Of a stretch of DNA of 64,000 bases, positions 7,186-16,863 are shown piece by piece. Each line of letters starts with the position of its first letter. Position 1 is the first letter of the stretch. The notes beneath the pieces are model-generated. The model made no database searches. It saw only the letters and a list, made by a program, of their open reading frames with translations, and was not told where the DNA came from. The DNA is from Caballeronia calidae (GTDB lineage Bacteria > Pseudomonadota > Gammaproteobacteria > Burkholderiales > Burkholderiaceae), in assembly GCF_900044055.2 (NCBI RefSeq), contig NZ_FCOX02000018.1, positions 1-64,000 on the forward strand. The letters run 5' to 3'. A program made the position numbers and the translations under genes.

Positions 7186-8709
7186 TCAAGCCGTCGCGAC
7201 AGGGATCTTTCCGATTTTTGCCTGCCATTCGGCCGGGCCCGTCTTGTGAACGGACGTGCCGCTCGAATCGACTGCCACCGTCACCGGCATGTCCTGCACG
7301 TCGAACTCGTAAATAGCTTCCATGCCGAGGTCTTCGAATGCGAGCACCTTCGCTTCGCGGATCGCCTTCGACACGAGATACGCCGCGCCGCCGACCGCCA
7401 TCAGATACGCGGCCTTGTGATTCCTGATCGCCTCGATCGCGACCGGGCCGCGCTCGGCCTTGCCGATCATCGAGATCAGGCCGGTCTGCGCGAGCATCAT
7501 CTCGGTGAACTTGTCCATGCGCGTGGCCGTGGTCGGGCCTGCCGGGCCGACGGCTTCGTCGCGCACCGGATCGACCGGTCCGACGTAGTAGATCACGCGG
7601 TTCGTGAAATCGACCGGCAGCTTTTCGCCCTTGGCGAGCATGTCGGCGATGCGCTTGTGCGCGGCGTCGCGGCCCGTCAGCATCTTGCCCGACAGCAGGA
7701 GCGTCTGGCCCGGCGTCCACGACGCCACTTCTTCCGGCGTCAGCGTGTTCAGGTCGATGCGCTTGCTCGTTTCCGTGTTCGGCTGCCACGTGACCTTCGG
7801 CCAGGCGTCGAGCGGCGGCGCGTCGAGCTTCGCGGCGCCGGAGCCGTCGAGCGTGAAATGCGCGTGGCGCGTGGCCGCGCAGTTCGGGATGATCGCGATC
7901 GGCTTCGATGCCGCGTGCGTCGGGGCTGCCATGATCTTCACGTCGAGCACGGTCGCGAGGCCGCCGAGACCTTGCGCGCCGATGCCGAGCGCGTTCACCT
8001 TCTCGTGCAGCTCGACGCGCAGCTCTTCGATCCAGTCCTGCGGACCGCGCGCGATGATGTCCTGAATGTCGATCGGGTCCATCAGCGATTCCTTCGCCAT
8101 GACCATCGCCTTTTCAGCCGTGCCGCCGATGCCGATGCCGAGCATCCCCGGCGGGCACCAGCCCGCGCCCATCGTCGGGACGGTCTTGAGCACCCAGTCG
8201 ACGATCGAATCCGACGGATTCAGCATCGCGAACTTCGACTTGTTCTCCGAGCCGCCGCCCTTGGCCGCGACCTGCACGTCGACCTTGTCGCCCGGCACGA
8301 TCTCGTAGTGGATCACGGCCGGCGTGTTGTCCTTCGTGTTCTTGCGGCCGCCTTCGGGCGGGCTCACGATCGACGCGCGCAGCACGTTGTCCGGGTTCAG
8401 GTAACCGCGGCGCACGCCTTCGTTGATCATGTCGGTGACCGACATCGTCGCACCGTCCCAGCGCACGTCCATGCCGACCTTCACGAACACCGTGACGATG
8501 CCCGTGTCCTGGCAGATCGGCCGCTTGCCTTCGGCGCACATGCGGCTGTTGGTCAGGATCTGCGCGATTGCGTCCTTCGCGGCGGGGCTCTCTTCCAGCT
8601 CGTAGGCGCGGCCGAGCGCCTGGATATAGTCGAGCGGATGGTAGTAGCTGATGTACTGCAGCGAATCAGCGATGCTCTGAATCAGGTCTTCCTGCTTGAT
8701 GACGGTCAT
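7186..8709 (-). CDS. Class I (iron-sulfur) fumarate hydratase
   Basis: A 507-residue single-chain class I fumarase that interconverts fumarate and malate in the TCA cycle. The N-terminal domain shows KRPICQDTG (Cys66), GAGWCPPGMLGIGIGG (Cys185) and IIPNCAATRHAHF (Cys277), which match the three cysteine ligands of the [4Fe-4S] cluster; the C-terminal domain begins at about 310 (LNTLTPEEVASWTPGQTLLL, GRDAAHKR). The ATG at 8709 (MTVIKQEDLIQS) is chosen over the long upstream extension because it fits the family length. The oxygen-labile cluster makes it iron dependent, which fits its position beside the iron genes. Confidence 0.95.
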   Translation of the reverse strand: MTVIKQEDLIQSIADSLQYISYYHPLDYIQALGRAYELEESPAAKDAIAQILTNSRMCAEGKRPICQDTGIVTVFVKVGMDVRWDGATMSVTDMINEGVRRGYLNPDNVLRASIVSPPEGGRKNTKDNTPAVIHYEIVPGDKVDVQVAAKGGGSENKSKFAMLNPSDSIVDWVLKTVPTMGAGWCPPGMLGIGIGGTAEKAMVMAKESLMDPIDIQDIIARGPQDWIEELRVELHEKVNALGIGAQGLGGLATVLDVKIMAAPTHAASKPIAIIPNCAATRHAHFTLDGSGAAKLDAPPLDAWPKVTWQPNTETSKRIDLNTLTPEEVASWTPGQTLLLSGKMLTGRDAAHKRIADMLAKGEKLPVDFTNRVIYYVGPVDPVRDEAVGPAGPTTATRMDKFTEMMLAQTGLISMIGKAERGPVAIEAIRNHKAAYLMAVGGAAYLVSKAIREAKVLAFEDLGMEAIYEFDVQDMPVTVAVDSSGTSVHKTGPAEWQAKIGKIPVATA

Positions 8710-8759
8710 GGCTTGAGCTCTGGGGGACGAAATTATGTGTACGCGTTCTGGGCGACGCT

Positions 8760-9350
8760 TCACTCGATTGCGTTTCTGGGCGGCGAAAAGGATTCGTCGT
8801 GGAAATGTCGCGGATGCGTGTGCGTGGTCAGCCGGTCGACATAGGCCATGATCAGCGCGGACAGGAGGAACGCGACGTGGATGATCACCTGCCACAGCAC
8901 GGTGTGGAAGGTGTGCTGGTCGGGGTTGATGAAGGTTTTCAGCAGATGGATCGACGAGATGCTGATGAGCGCCATCGAGAGCTTCACCTTCAGCACGCCC
9001 GCGTTGACGTGATCGAGCCACTCGGGCTCGTCGGGATGGCCCTCGACGCCGAGTCTCGACACGAAGGTTTCATACCCGCCGACGATCACCATGATCAGCA
9101 GGTTCGAGATCATCACCACGTCGATCAGACCGAGCACGACGAGCATGATGTTGATCTCGTCGAGCGTCATCGCGTGCGAGACGAGGTGCCACACTTCCTT
9201 CAGGAACAGCACGACATAGACGGCTTGCGCGACGATCAGGCCGAGATACAGCGGCACCTGCAGCCAGCGGCTCATGAAGATGATTTTCGGCAGCGCTTTC
9301 ATCGTGCCGGGCTGAGAGGGCGAGGTGGAAGCATGCTTGGGAGCGGACAT
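8760..9350 (-). CDS. YqhA/TIGR00645 family inner membrane protein
   Basis: A 196-residue integral membrane protein of the UPF0114/YqhA type. Four hydrophobic segments are visible at about 29-50 ([20 protein letters not shown]), 68-92 ([20 protein letters not shown]), 122-140 and 155-175, with the family sequence [18 protein letters not shown] after the second. The C-terminus is His-rich ([11 protein letters not shown]). The ATG at 9350 (MSAPKHAST) is preferred to upstream ones. It is 50 bp upstream of the fumarase gene on the same strand and may be co-transcribed. No function is established for the family. Confidence 0.85.
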   Translation of the reverse strand: MSAPKHASTSPSQPGTMKALPKIIFMSRWLQVPLYLGLIVAQAVYVVLFLKEVWHLVSHAMTLDEINIMLVVLGLIDVVMISNLLIMVIVGGYETFVSRLGVEGHPDEPEWLDHVNAGVLKVKLSMALISISSIHLLKTFINPDQHTFHTVLWQVIIHVAFLLSALIMAYVDRLTTHTHPRHFHDESFSPPRNAIE

Positions 9351-9540
9351 GGGCGGCTTTTGAGTCGGTGCGGTCGGGCCGGAAATGATGACGGACGAAT
9401 ATGACGAGCCAAACGTGCGATGCGCCGGCCGGGGCGCGTGCAGGCGCATTGGCGGTGTCGGGAAGCCCGCTATTGTAGCGCGTCGCCATACGGACTTGCC
9501 GAAACCTTTCAGAATGCGCTGATGAAACGGCGGGACGGTC

Positions 9541-10440
9541 CTAAGCGCCCGTCTCACGCGATACGGCGCCGGCGCCGCGCGTCCCGACGCTCGCGAGCCC
9601 GATTCCCGCGACGACGCACGCGAGCGCGATGCCGTGCGCGAGCGTCGGCCGCTCGTCGAGGAACGCGATGCCGTAAAGCGCCGCCGCGACCGGCAGCACG
9701 GCGCAGAAGACGCCGGCGAGACTGCCGTCGACGTGGCGGATGCCTTTCATCCACAGCCAGAACGAGAAGATGCTGGCCGAGAGTCCATACCAGACGACGA
9801 GCGCCCATGTGTCCCACGCGACGCTCGTCCAGTCGAAGCCCGCGAGCGATGTCGCGCCGAGCGGCAACATCAGCAGAAGGCCGATCGCGTGCGTGTAGGC
9901 GCAGATGTCGATCGCGGGCAGCGTCTGCGTGAGACGGCGCGAGAGGATCACATATAGCGATTCGCAGCACACGGCGCCGAGCACCATCAGGTTGCCGCTG
10001 AACGAGCCCGCGCCGGTGCCGCCCGCGTGCGCGACGTTGATGACGAGCACGCCCGCGATCGCGAGCCCGATCGACGCGAATGCGCGCCCGCCCGGCTTCT
10101 CTTTGAGGAAGAGCCACGCGAAGAGCGCGACGACCGCCGGAATGGTGCTCGTGATGACGCCCGCCGCGACCGCGCTCGTGCGCGCGACGCCGTTGAGCAT
10201 CAGGAGCGTGAAGCCGAAGGTGCCGAAGAACGCCTGCAGGAAGAGATTGACCCATTCGCCGCGCGCGACGCGCTTCATCTTCGACCAGCGCAAGAGCGGC
10301 CAGAGCACCGCGAGCGCGATCACGAAGCGCAGCAGGGCAAAGAGCGGAACGGGAACGGAGGCGACGATCGACTTGCCGATGCCGACGTTGCTCCCGACGA
10401 GCAGCATGGCTGCGATGAGAAGAAGGGCGTAGCGATTCAA
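9541..10440 (-). CDS. DMT-superfamily transporter with two EamA domains
   Basis: A 299-residue inner-membrane protein with about ten hydrophobic helices arranged as two EamA repeats (about 5-140 and 150-285). Typical features are the first helix [38 protein letters not shown], and the second-half [18 protein letters not shown] helix ([20 protein letters not shown]). EamA proteins are mostly exporters of metabolites or amino acids; the substrate here is unknown. The frame opens with a TTG at 10440 that lacks a clear ribosome binding site; a later ATG (MLLVGSN) would cut into the first helix, so the TTG start is kept. It is divergent from acs. Confidence 0.88.
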   Translation of the reverse strand: MNRYALLLIAAMLLVGSNVGIGKSIVASVPVPLFALLRFVIALAVLWPLLRWSKMKRVARGEWVNLFLQAFFGTFGFTLLMLNGVARTSAVAAGVITSTIPAVVALFAWLFLKEKPGGRAFASIGLAIAGVLVINVAHAGGTGAGSFSGNLMVLGAVCCESLYVILSRRLTQTLPAIDICAYTHAIGLLLMLPLGATSLAGFDWTSVAWDTWALVVWYGLSASIFSFWLWMKGIRHVDGSLAGVFCAVLPVAAALYGIAFLDERPTLAHGIALACVVAGIGLASVGTRGAGAVSRETGA

Positions 10441-10775
10441 GCTGGATACCGCGCGGCGAGTTCAGTTACGATTGTGGGGACGCATTGTAGAAGCCGCGCG
10501 GACTCCGTGTATACCCCGTGCCCGCTCGCCGGGCCACGTAAGAAGCGGGTAAGTTGGGCGGCTTATCTTGAAATTGATGCAGGATGTCGCTGGCAGACGA
10601 ATGTGCCGTGACATTCTTCCGTGCCGGCTCGGTACGGTACAAATGGAGACAAGGTCGGAGCCGGAAACGCCGCGCGCTTTCCGTTTTTCGAACCTCATAA
10701 ACATGCGGCGCGCGCAGCCCATTCAGCGATGCGCGCGCCGCCGGATTTTGGAATCACCATCAGGAGAGGTTGTCG
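10441..10775. other. Intergenic region between the EamA gene and acs
   Basis: A 335-bp divergent region with no supported gene. The reading frames in it are short and antisense or lack ribosome binding sites. It must hold the promoters of the EamA gene and acs; I could not pick out a convincing -35/-10 pair, and a search by eye for a GG-N10-GC sigma-54 site before acs failed. Confidence 0.5.
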
Positions 10776-12758
10776 ATGTCTGCGATCGAATCGGTTCTTC
10801 AGGAAAAACGTGTGTTCCCGCCGTCAGCCAAGGCTACCGCGGGTGCGGCAATCTCCGGCATGGACGCCTACAAGGCGCTTGTAGCGGAAGCGGAGCGTGA
10901 TTACGAAGGGTTCTGGGCGGGCGTCGCGCGCGAGACGCTCTCCTGGCACAAGCCGTTCACCAAGGTGCTGGACGAATCGAAGGCGCCGTTCTACACGTGG
11001 TTCGAGGACGGCGAGCTCAACGCGTCGTACAACTGTCTCGACCGTCATGTGGAAGCGGGCCGCGGCAACGACAACGCGATCATCTTCGAAGCCGACGACG
11101 GCACCGTCACCAACGTCACCTATCAGGATCTGCTCGATCGCGTCTGCCGTCTGGCCAACGCGCTCAAGAAGCGCGGCGTCAAGAAGGGCGACCGCGTCGT
11201 GATCTATCTGCCGATGTCGGTGGAAGGCGTCGTCGCGATGCAGGCGTGCGTGCGAATCGGCGCGACGCATTCGGTCGTGTTCGGCGGCTTCTCGTCGAAG
11301 TCGCTCAATGAACGTTTGGTCGATGTCGGCGCGGTCGCGCTCATCACCGCCGACGAGCAGATGCGCGGCGGCAAGGCGCTGCCGCTCAAGAGCATCGCCG
11401 ACGAAGCGTTGGCGGCGGGCGGCTGCGAGAAGGTGAAGGACGTGATCGTGTACAAGCGTACCGGCGGCAAGGTCGCGTGGACCGAAGGCCGCGACCTGTG
11501 GCTGCACGAGATCGTCGAGAACGAATCGAACAAGTGCGAGCCGGAGTGGGTGGGCGCGGAGCATCCGCTCTTCATCCTCTACACGTCAGGCTCGACGGGC
11601 AAGCCGAAGGGCGTGCAGCACAGCACCGCGGGCACGCTGCTGTGGGCCGCGCAGACGATGAAGTGGACCTTCGACATGAAGCCGGGCGACATCTTCTGGT
11701 GCACGGCGGACATCGGCTGGATCACCGGACACAGCTACATCGCGTACGGTCCGCTCGCCATCGGCGCGACGCAGGTCATGTTCGAGGGCGTGCCGACCTA
11801 TCCGCACGCGGGCCGCTTCTGGGAGATGATCGCGCGCCACAAGGTCACGATCTTCTACACGGCGCCCACGGCCATCCGCTCGCTCATCAAGGCATCGGAG
11901 GCGGACGCGAAGGTGCATCCGAAGAGCTTCGATCTGTCCTCGCTGCGTATTCTCGGCACGGTCGGCGAGCCGATCAATCCCGAAGCGTGGATGTGGTATC
12001 ACGAGAACGTCGGCAAGGGTCAGTGCCCGATCGTCGATACGTGGTGGCAGACGGAAACCGGCGGCCACATGATCACGCCGCTGCCGGGCGCGACGCCGCT
12101 CGTGCCGGGTTCGTGCACGCTGCCGCTGCCGGGCATCATGGCCGCGGTCGTCGATGAAACCGGCCAGGACGTGCCGAACGGGCAGGGCGGCATCCTGGTC
12201 GTGAAGCGTCCGTGGCCGTCGATGCTGCGCAATGTCTGGGGCGACCCGAAGCGCTATCAGACGAGCTACTTCCCCGAAGAGCTCGGCGGCAAGCTCTATC
12301 TCGCCGGCGATGGCGCGGTGCGCGACAAGGAAACCGGCTACTTCACGATCATGGGCCGCATCGACGACGTGCTGAACGTCTCCGGTCACCGTCTCGGCAC
12401 GATGGAGATCGAATCGGCGCTGGTCGCGAATCCGATGGTCGCGGAAGCGGCGGTCGTCGGCCGTCCGGACGACACGACGGGTGAAGCCGTGGTCGCGTTC
12501 GTCGTGCTGAAGCGGCCGCGTCCCGAGGGCGATGAAGCGAAGCAGATCGCCATCGAACTGCGCAACTGGGTCGGCAAGGAAATCGGCCCGATCGCGAAGC
12601 CGAAGGACATCCGCTTCGGCGAGAACCTGCCGAAGACGCGTTCCGGCAAGATCATGCGCCGTCTGTTGCGTTCGCTCGCGAAGGGCGAAGAGATCACGCA
12701 GGACGTCTCCACGCTGGAAAATCCGGCGATTCTCGATCAGCTCGGCGAAGCCCGCTGA
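10776..12758 (+). CDS. acs: Acetate-CoA ligase (acetyl-CoA synthetase)
   Basis: A 660-residue AMP-forming acetyl-CoA synthetase, the high-affinity route from acetate to acetyl-CoA. Motifs include the phosphate loop [11 protein letters not shown] (about residue 268), [10 protein letters not shown], the AMP-binding [18 protein letters not shown] and the C-terminal [11 protein letters not shown], whose lysine is the one acetylated by Pat-type enzymes in other bacteria. The ATG at 10776 follows AGGAGAGG at 10762-10769; a TTG two codons earlier is less likely. A two-subunit symporter gene pair follows 77 bp downstream, which suggests linked acetate uptake and activation. Confidence 0.97.
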   Translation: MSAIESVLQEKRVFPPSAKATAGAAISGMDAYKALVAEAERDYEGFWAGVARETLSWHKPFTKVLDESKAPFYTWFEDGELNASYNCLDRHVEAGRGNDNAIIFEADDGTVTNVTYQDLLDRVCRLANALKKRGVKKGDRVVIYLPMSVEGVVAMQACVRIGATHSVVFGGFSSKSLNERLVDVGAVALITADEQMRGGKALPLKSIADEALAAGGCEKVKDVIVYKRTGGKVAWTEGRDLWLHEIVENESNKCEPEWVGAEHPLFILYTSGSTGKPKGVQHSTAGTLLWAAQTMKWTFDMKPGDIFWCTADIGWITGHSYIAYGPLAIGATQVMFEGVPTYPHAGRFWEMIARHKVTIFYTAPTAIRSLIKASEADAKVHPKSFDLSSLRILGTVGEPINPEAWMWYHENVGKGQCPIVDTWWQTETGGHMITPLPGATPLVPGSCTLPLPGIMAAVVDETGQDVPNGQGGILVVKRPWPSMLRNVWGDPKRYQTSYFPEELGGKLYLAGDGAVRDKETGYFTIMGRIDDVLNVSGHRLGTMEIESALVANPMVAEAAVVGRPDDTTGEAVVAFVVLKRPRPEGDEAKQIAIELRNWVGKEIGPIAKPKDIRFGENLPKTRSGKIMRRLLRSLAKGEEITQDVSTLENPAILDQLGEAR

Positions 12759-12767
12759 CCTTCGCTT

Positions 12768-12794
12768 CGACCGCTGCCCGGCGAGCAGCGGTCG
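12768..12794 (+). terminator. Perfect hairpin after acs
   Basis: A 10-bp perfect stem CGACCGCTGC (12768-12777) pairs with 12785-12794 around a 7-base loop. No T run follows, so it may be a pause, attenuator or mRNA-end-stabilising hairpin between acs and the symporter genes, not a full terminator. Confidence 0.4.
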
Positions 12795-12835
12795 ATCCTA
12801 ATTGCCGATGCTGTGCGGTTTTGGTAAATAACCGC

Positions 12836-13177
12836 ATGGTCACGCAGCCTCCCGCCGATACCTCCAATCCGACGCCTGCCACACCGCCGCCCGTCTCGGC
12901 GGCGATGGCGCGCGCGCATCGCGCGTACTGGCGCTTCAACGTCGCGCTGATCGCCGTGCTGATGGCCATCGGCTTCGTCGTTTCCTTCGGCCTGCCGCTT
13001 TTCGCGCAACGCTTCGAGCATGTGCGCGTCGCGGGCTTTCCGCTGCCGTTCTACTTCGGCGCGCAGGGCGCGATACTCGTCTACGTCGCGCTGATCCTCG
13101 TCTATATCGTGCTGATGCAGATCGCCGATGCGCGTCTCGCTCGGGCCGCCAGGACGGAGCAGGGCGGCGCGTCATGA
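12836..13177 (+). CDS. DUF4212 / sodium-substrate symporter small subunit
   Basis: A 113-residue protein with two membrane helices (about 33-56, FNVALIAVLMAIGFVVSFGL; 74-98, GAQGAILVYVALILVYIVLM), the pattern of the TIGR03647/DUF4212 small subunit that accompanies VC_2705-type solute symporters. The reading frame also has a TTG at 12821, but the ATG at 12836 (MVTQPPADTSNP) is more plausible. The stop overlaps the start of the large subunit gene by ATGA at 13174-13177, so the two are translationally coupled. Confidence 0.88.
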   Translation: MVTQPPADTSNPTPATPPPVSAAMARAHRAYWRFNVALIAVLMAIGFVVSFGLPLFAQRFEHVRVAGFPLPFYFGAQGAILVYVALILVYIVLMQIADARLARAARTEQGGAS

Positions 13178-15198
13178 AGCTCACCAACCGGCTGATCCTT
13201 TCCTACGCGCTCTACACGCTCGGCTTCCTGCTGTTCATCTTTCTGATGGAGCGCATCGAGCGCACGACAGGGCCGGGCATGTGGATCGGCTATGTGTTCC
13301 TGTTCGTGCCGATCGCGGTGTACGCGGTGATCGGGCTCCTGTCGCGCACGTCCGATCTCGTCGAGTACTACGTGGCAGGGCGGCGCGTGCCGTCCGCGTT
13401 CAACGGCATGGCGACCGCCGCCGACTGGCTTTCGGCGGCATCGTTCATCGGTCTTGCCGGGTCGATCTACGCGAGCGGCTACGACGGCCTCGCCTATGTG
13501 ATGGGCTGGACAGGCGGCTACTGCCTCGTCGCGTTTCTGCTCGCGCCGTATGTTCGTAAGCTCGCGCGCTACACCATCCCCGATTTTCTCGGCACGCGCT
13601 TCTCCAGCAACCTGGTGCGCGCGCTCGCGGCGATCGCGGCGATTCTCTGCTCGTTCGTGTATCTGGTCGCGCAGATTCAGGGCATCGGCCTGATCGCATC
13701 GCGCTTCATCGGCATCGAGTTTTCTATCGGCATCTTCTGCGGGCTCGCGGGCATTCTCGTGTGCTCGTTTCTCGGCGGCATGCGCGCGGTCACATGGACG
13801 CAGGTTGCGCAATACATCATTCTGATCAGCGCGATGCTGATTCCCGTGTCGATGATCGCGCACCGCGAAGGGCTCGGCTGGTTTCCGCAATTCAACTACG
13901 GGCGCGTGATGGAGCGCGTCGAAGCGCTCGAGCGCGCGGTCGCCATCTCGCCGGACGAAGCGCACGTGCGCGCCGATTATCAGCGTCAGGCCGTGCAGAT
14001 GCAGCAGCGCATCGATGCGCTGCCGCAGTCGTTCCACGCCGAACATGCGCGCCTCGTCGCCGAGATCGCGGAACTGCGGCGGCACAATGGGCCGCTGCGT
14101 GAGATCAACGAGCGTGAACGCGAGCTCGCCGCCTTCCCGCGCGATGCCGCCGACGCGCAGGTCAAGTGGTCGCGCGAACGCGACGCGCTGACCGAGCGCG
14201 TCGCGGCGCCCGTGCCGATGACCGAGGCGTTCGCGCCGGGCTCGGCAGGGGACGAGAGTCCGCGCGTGCATCAGATCAACTTTCTGTCGCTGCTTCTGTG
14301 TCTGTCGATCGGCACGGCGAGCCTGCCGCACATTCTCACGCGCTATAACACGACGACGTCGGTGTCGTCGGCGCGGCGTTCGGTCGGCTGGACGCTGTTC
14401 TTCGTCGCGCTTTTCTATCTGACGGTGCCGGTGCTCGCGGTGCTGATCAAGCACGAGATATTGACGGGGCTCGTCGGGCATCGCTTCGCGGATCTGCCGC
14501 AATGGGTCACGCAATGGCGGCGCGTGGAGCCGTATCTGATCCGCATCAGCGATGTGAACGGCGACGGCATCGTGCGCTGGTCCGGCATCCAGATGCAGCC
14601 GGACATGGTCGTGCTCGCGGCGCCGGAGATCGCGGGACTGCCGTATGTCATCTCCGGGCTGATCGCGGCGGGCGCGCTGGCGGCGGCGCTTTCGACGGCG
14701 GACGGGCTGCTGCTCACGATCGCCAATGCGCTGTCGCACGATGTCTATTACTGCATGGTCGACCGCCGCGCGACGAGCCAGCGGCGCGTGACCATCTCCA
14801 AGATCTTGCTGCTCGGTGTGGCCTTGCTCGCGTCGTATGTGGCGTCGCTCAATGCGGGGAATATTCTGTTTCTCGTGGGCGCGGCGTTCTCGCTCGCGGC
14901 GTCGAGTCTCTTTCCGGCGCTCGTGCTCGGCGTGTTCTGGAAGCGCACGACGCAGCGCGGCGTCGTCGCGGGGATGATCGCGGGGCTCGTCGTGTGCGTG
15001 TACTACATCGTGTCGACGTATCCGTTCTTCGTGCAACTGACGGGCTTCGCGGGGCCGCGCTGGTTCGGCATCGAGCCGATCAGCTCGGGCGTGTTCGGCG
15101 TGCCGGCCGGATTTGCGGTGGCGATCGCGGTGAGCCTTTTCGATCGCAAGCCGGATGCGTACACGCGCGCGCTCGTCGATTACATTCGTCACCCGTAG
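13174..15198 (+). CDS. Sodium:solute symporter, VC_2705 type large subunit (acetate permease-like)
   Basis: A 674-residue member of the SSS/SLC5 family with about 13 membrane helices. The family core is clear: DLVEYYVAGRRVPSAFNGMA, AADWLSAASFIGLAGSIYAS, the sodium-site helix GTASLPHILTRYNTTTSVS, and LAAALSTADGLLLTIANALS. Residues about 243-365 are a hydrophilic, Glu/Arg/Ala-rich insertion likely to be a coiled coil (RVEALERAVAISPDEAHVRA, AEIAELRRHNGPLREINERE), known in this subfamily but absent from ActP. Placement after acs suggests acetate or another short-chain acid as substrate; this is inference. Confidence 0.92.
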   Translation: MKLTNRLILSYALYTLGFLLFIFLMERIERTTGPGMWIGYVFLFVPIAVYAVIGLLSRTSDLVEYYVAGRRVPSAFNGMATAADWLSAASFIGLAGSIYASGYDGLAYVMGWTGGYCLVAFLLAPYVRKLARYTIPDFLGTRFSSNLVRALAAIAAILCSFVYLVAQIQGIGLIASRFIGIEFSIGIFCGLAGILVCSFLGGMRAVTWTQVAQYIILISAMLIPVSMIAHREGLGWFPQFNYGRVMERVEALERAVAISPDEAHVRADYQRQAVQMQQRIDALPQSFHAEHARLVAEIAELRRHNGPLREINERERELAAFPRDAADAQVKWSRERDALTERVAAPVPMTEAFAPGSAGDESPRVHQINFLSLLLCLSIGTASLPHILTRYNTTTSVSSARRSVGWTLFFVALFYLTVPVLAVLIKHEILTGLVGHRFADLPQWVTQWRRVEPYLIRISDVNGDGIVRWSGIQMQPDMVVLAAPEIAGLPYVISGLIAAGALAAALSTADGLLLTIANALSHDVYYCMVDRRATSQRRVTISKILLLGVALLASYVASLNAGNILFLVGAAFSLAASSLFPALVLGVFWKRTTQRGVVAGMIAGLVVCVYYIVSTYPFFVQLTGFAGPRWFGIEPISSGVFGVPAGFAVAIAVSLFDRKPDAYTRALVDYIRHP

Positions 15199-15241
15199 GG
15201 GCTGGCGCAGGCGCGGGAACTTGGTATAATCGCCGTCTTCC

Positions 15242-15331
15242 GGAGAGATGGATGAGTGGTTTAAGTCGCACGCCTGGAAAGCGTGTATAGGGTAAAACCT
15301 ATCGGGGGTTCGAATCCCCCTCTCTCCGCCA
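15242..15331 (+). tRNA. tRNA-Ser (GGA)
   Basis: A 90-nt class II tRNA. The acceptor GGAGAGA pairs with TCTCTCC; the anticodon stem CACGC/GCGTG encloses CTGGAAA, giving anticodon GGA; a long variable arm (TATAGGGTAAAACCTATC) marks it as serine; the T loop is GGTTCGAATCC; CCA is encoded. A TATAAT at 15225-15230 lies 11 bp before the 5' end. It is a possible integration target, and the DNA after it is gene poor. Confidence 0.97.
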
Positions 15332-16039
15332 GAATAATTTTGAGCATCAAGCGCTCATATTTCATCGCTGCGATTCAATCAGCCATATTCGTTTCTGAAT
15401 CGCACGCTAATCGCAGCACCTCCGCAGCGAATCTCCCCACCGCCTTACCGCGACATCGAAGTCTGCGCTCGAAATCCGTCGAGCGTGAATATTTCATCGA
15501 CTGTAAAGCGTTATTGCGCACGCTATTTATTTTGGTCCACGTTCCGGTTCGTCGCTGAACGCGGATGGGTGTTCGCCGTGGCAAGTAACGATTGATTCGT
15601 CATCAATCGGCCCATCCGCAACACTGCGATCATACGGAGCGTTGATATTTTCTCGAGACCTCACGTCCCGGTGGAAACCGCGCGCAAGGTTATGGATTTT
15701 TTGCCCGCAGCGTTGCTGGGCAGGTTCATTCAAGACGTCCAATCAGATCTCCCACGATTCGTCGATCTTTAGCCGCCTCGCAGCGGCCCGCCCGACTGTA
15801 TGACATAGACGGAGGGACGCATTCAAACCGCTCGCGATTGATTCAGTGTGTCGTAAGAGCAGTGGGCGCCACGGTATGACTGTGCCTCTGATAATGCACG
15901 ATGAAATCGCGCACATGGCAGGGCGCAGTGACCATGCAACCCACCTCTTACGACGGTAAGAAGAATAGTCGATGCAGAAGGAAAGAAATCAGAATATTCG
16001 TGATGTCCACGATATTTCACACGCTAGTCAAAGAGCCTC
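15332..16039. other. Gene-poor region downstream of tRNA-Ser
   Basis: About 700 bp with no convincing gene; base composition looks less GC-rich than the neighbours. The few open frames (for example 15823-16020 on the minus strand and 15283-15558 on the plus strand) have no ribosome binding site and no recognisable domain. The region holds a nested inverted repeat at 15561-15619, listed separately. I saw no second copy of the tRNA 3' end, so no attachment site can be claimed. Confidence 0.5.
15561..15619. ncRNA. Candidate structured RNA or DNA stem-loop (nested perfect stems)
   Basis: Two nested perfect stems: an outer 9-bp stem GCGGATGGG (15561-15569) with CCCATCCGC (15611-15619), and an inner 8-bp stem CGATTGAT (15589-15596) with ATCAATCG (15602-15609) around a TCGTC loop. 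Only one base separates the two stems on the 3' side and 19 on the 5' side. There is no T run, so it is not a simple terminator. Strand and transcription are unknown. Confidence 0.3.
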
Positions 16040-16297
16040 TCAGTGCCGGGCCGCTTTGTGCTGCGATTTCTGATCGTGGGCGAACGCCGCAATGGGGTCG
16101 TCGTCGGCGGTCGTGGCTGCAGCCTGCAGCGGCGCCTTTCGGGCCGAATTGTCTGACCGCGCCGTGGCAGCCGATGACTGCGCGTGCGTTATTTCCGAGT
16201 TTGTCATCCACTGCTCGGAGTATTTCGCGCTGGCGGGAAACGCGGTAACGAGAAACGCGATGGCGATCGGGATCAATAGAACGCTGGCTGTTCGCAT
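16040..16297 (-). CDS. Small exported protein (85 residues), unknown function
   Basis: Begins MRTASVLLIPIAIAFLVTAF followed by PASA-KYSEQW, a clear signal peptide with an AXA cleavage site at about residue 24. The mature part of about 61 residues is hydrophilic, rich in Ala, Ser and Gln, and ends DQKSQHKAARH. The ribosome binding site before 16297 is weak. I do not recognise the family. The signal peptide and uninterrupted frame in a gene-poor region are the reasons for calling it. Confidence 0.5.
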   Translation of the reverse strand: MRTASVLLIPIAIAFLVTAFPASAKYSEQWMTNSEITHAQSSAATARSDNSARKAPLQAAATTADDDPIAAFAHDQKSQHKAARH

Positions 16298-16538
16298 GTT
16301 TGTTACGGTTGGATTGAAATTCGTGCTCGCGGCGACGCGCGCGCTACTTCGAACAATTCAGCGCGTCCACGTTCAGTGAACGTGGCGTCTGCATGAACAC
16401 TGCGCGCACGTCCCAACAGCGTCGCGTGTTCGCATCCGACGAGCTCATTGCGAGACGCAAAAAAGGCCTGCATTGAAGCAGGTTTTATCGGTAGAAACGG
16501 CTCAGACGAATCCGAATGCCTCGACGTGCGACGAACCT

Positions 16539-16715
16539 TTACTTCTGATTGCCCGCGGTCAGCGGCTGTTGCGTTCGACCGACGAGTCGCGCAAGCCCGT
16601 GCCAGAACGTATGCCAGCGACTCTCCGTCGCGACGGGCGATGCATCCATGTCGCGCCGCCAGGTGGCGTTTTCCTGATCCGTTCGCGCCTGCGCGACGAG
16701 TGTCCCGAAGTACAT
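16539..16715 (-). CDS. Small hypothetical protein (58 residues)
   Basis: The ATG at 16715 (MYFGTLVAQARTDQENATWR) follows a very good ribosome binding site, GGAAGGAG, at the right distance; the frame extends upstream but without a better start. The product is hydrophilic and basic at the C-terminus, with no signal peptide or membrane helix. A short 5-bp hairpin followed by a T run on the minus strand (16482-16460) lies about 57 bp after the stop and may terminate it. Family unknown. Confidence 0.5.
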   Translation of the reverse strand: MYFGTLVAQARTDQENATWRRDMDASPVATESRWHTFWHGLARLVGRTQQPLTAGNQK

Positions 16716-16863
16716 GACGTGCTCCTTCCGATGTCGGTGATGGAAGGCATTCAGGATGCCGATGCTTCGCCGCGCGCGGAACCCGGATGACGGCGGGCAC
16801 ATAACGCGGGGAGCGAAACCGCCGCAAGGAGATGGATGAAAGGAGGGCGCTTTCCCGCGCGCG

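Noticed and set aside
10441-10775. Possible sigma-54 promoter before acs
   Set aside because: The TGGCAG/TGTGC elements are one base off the required GG-N10-GC spacing.
13102-15192. 696-residue open frame on the minus strand opposite the symporter
   Set aside because: It is antisense to a clear SSS gene; the product is Arg/His/Asp-rich shadow sequence of high-GC codon bias with no domain.
15331-16039. Attachment site or integrase remnant after tRNA-Ser
   Set aside because: No direct repeat of the tRNA 3' end and no integrase-like residues could be seen in the window.
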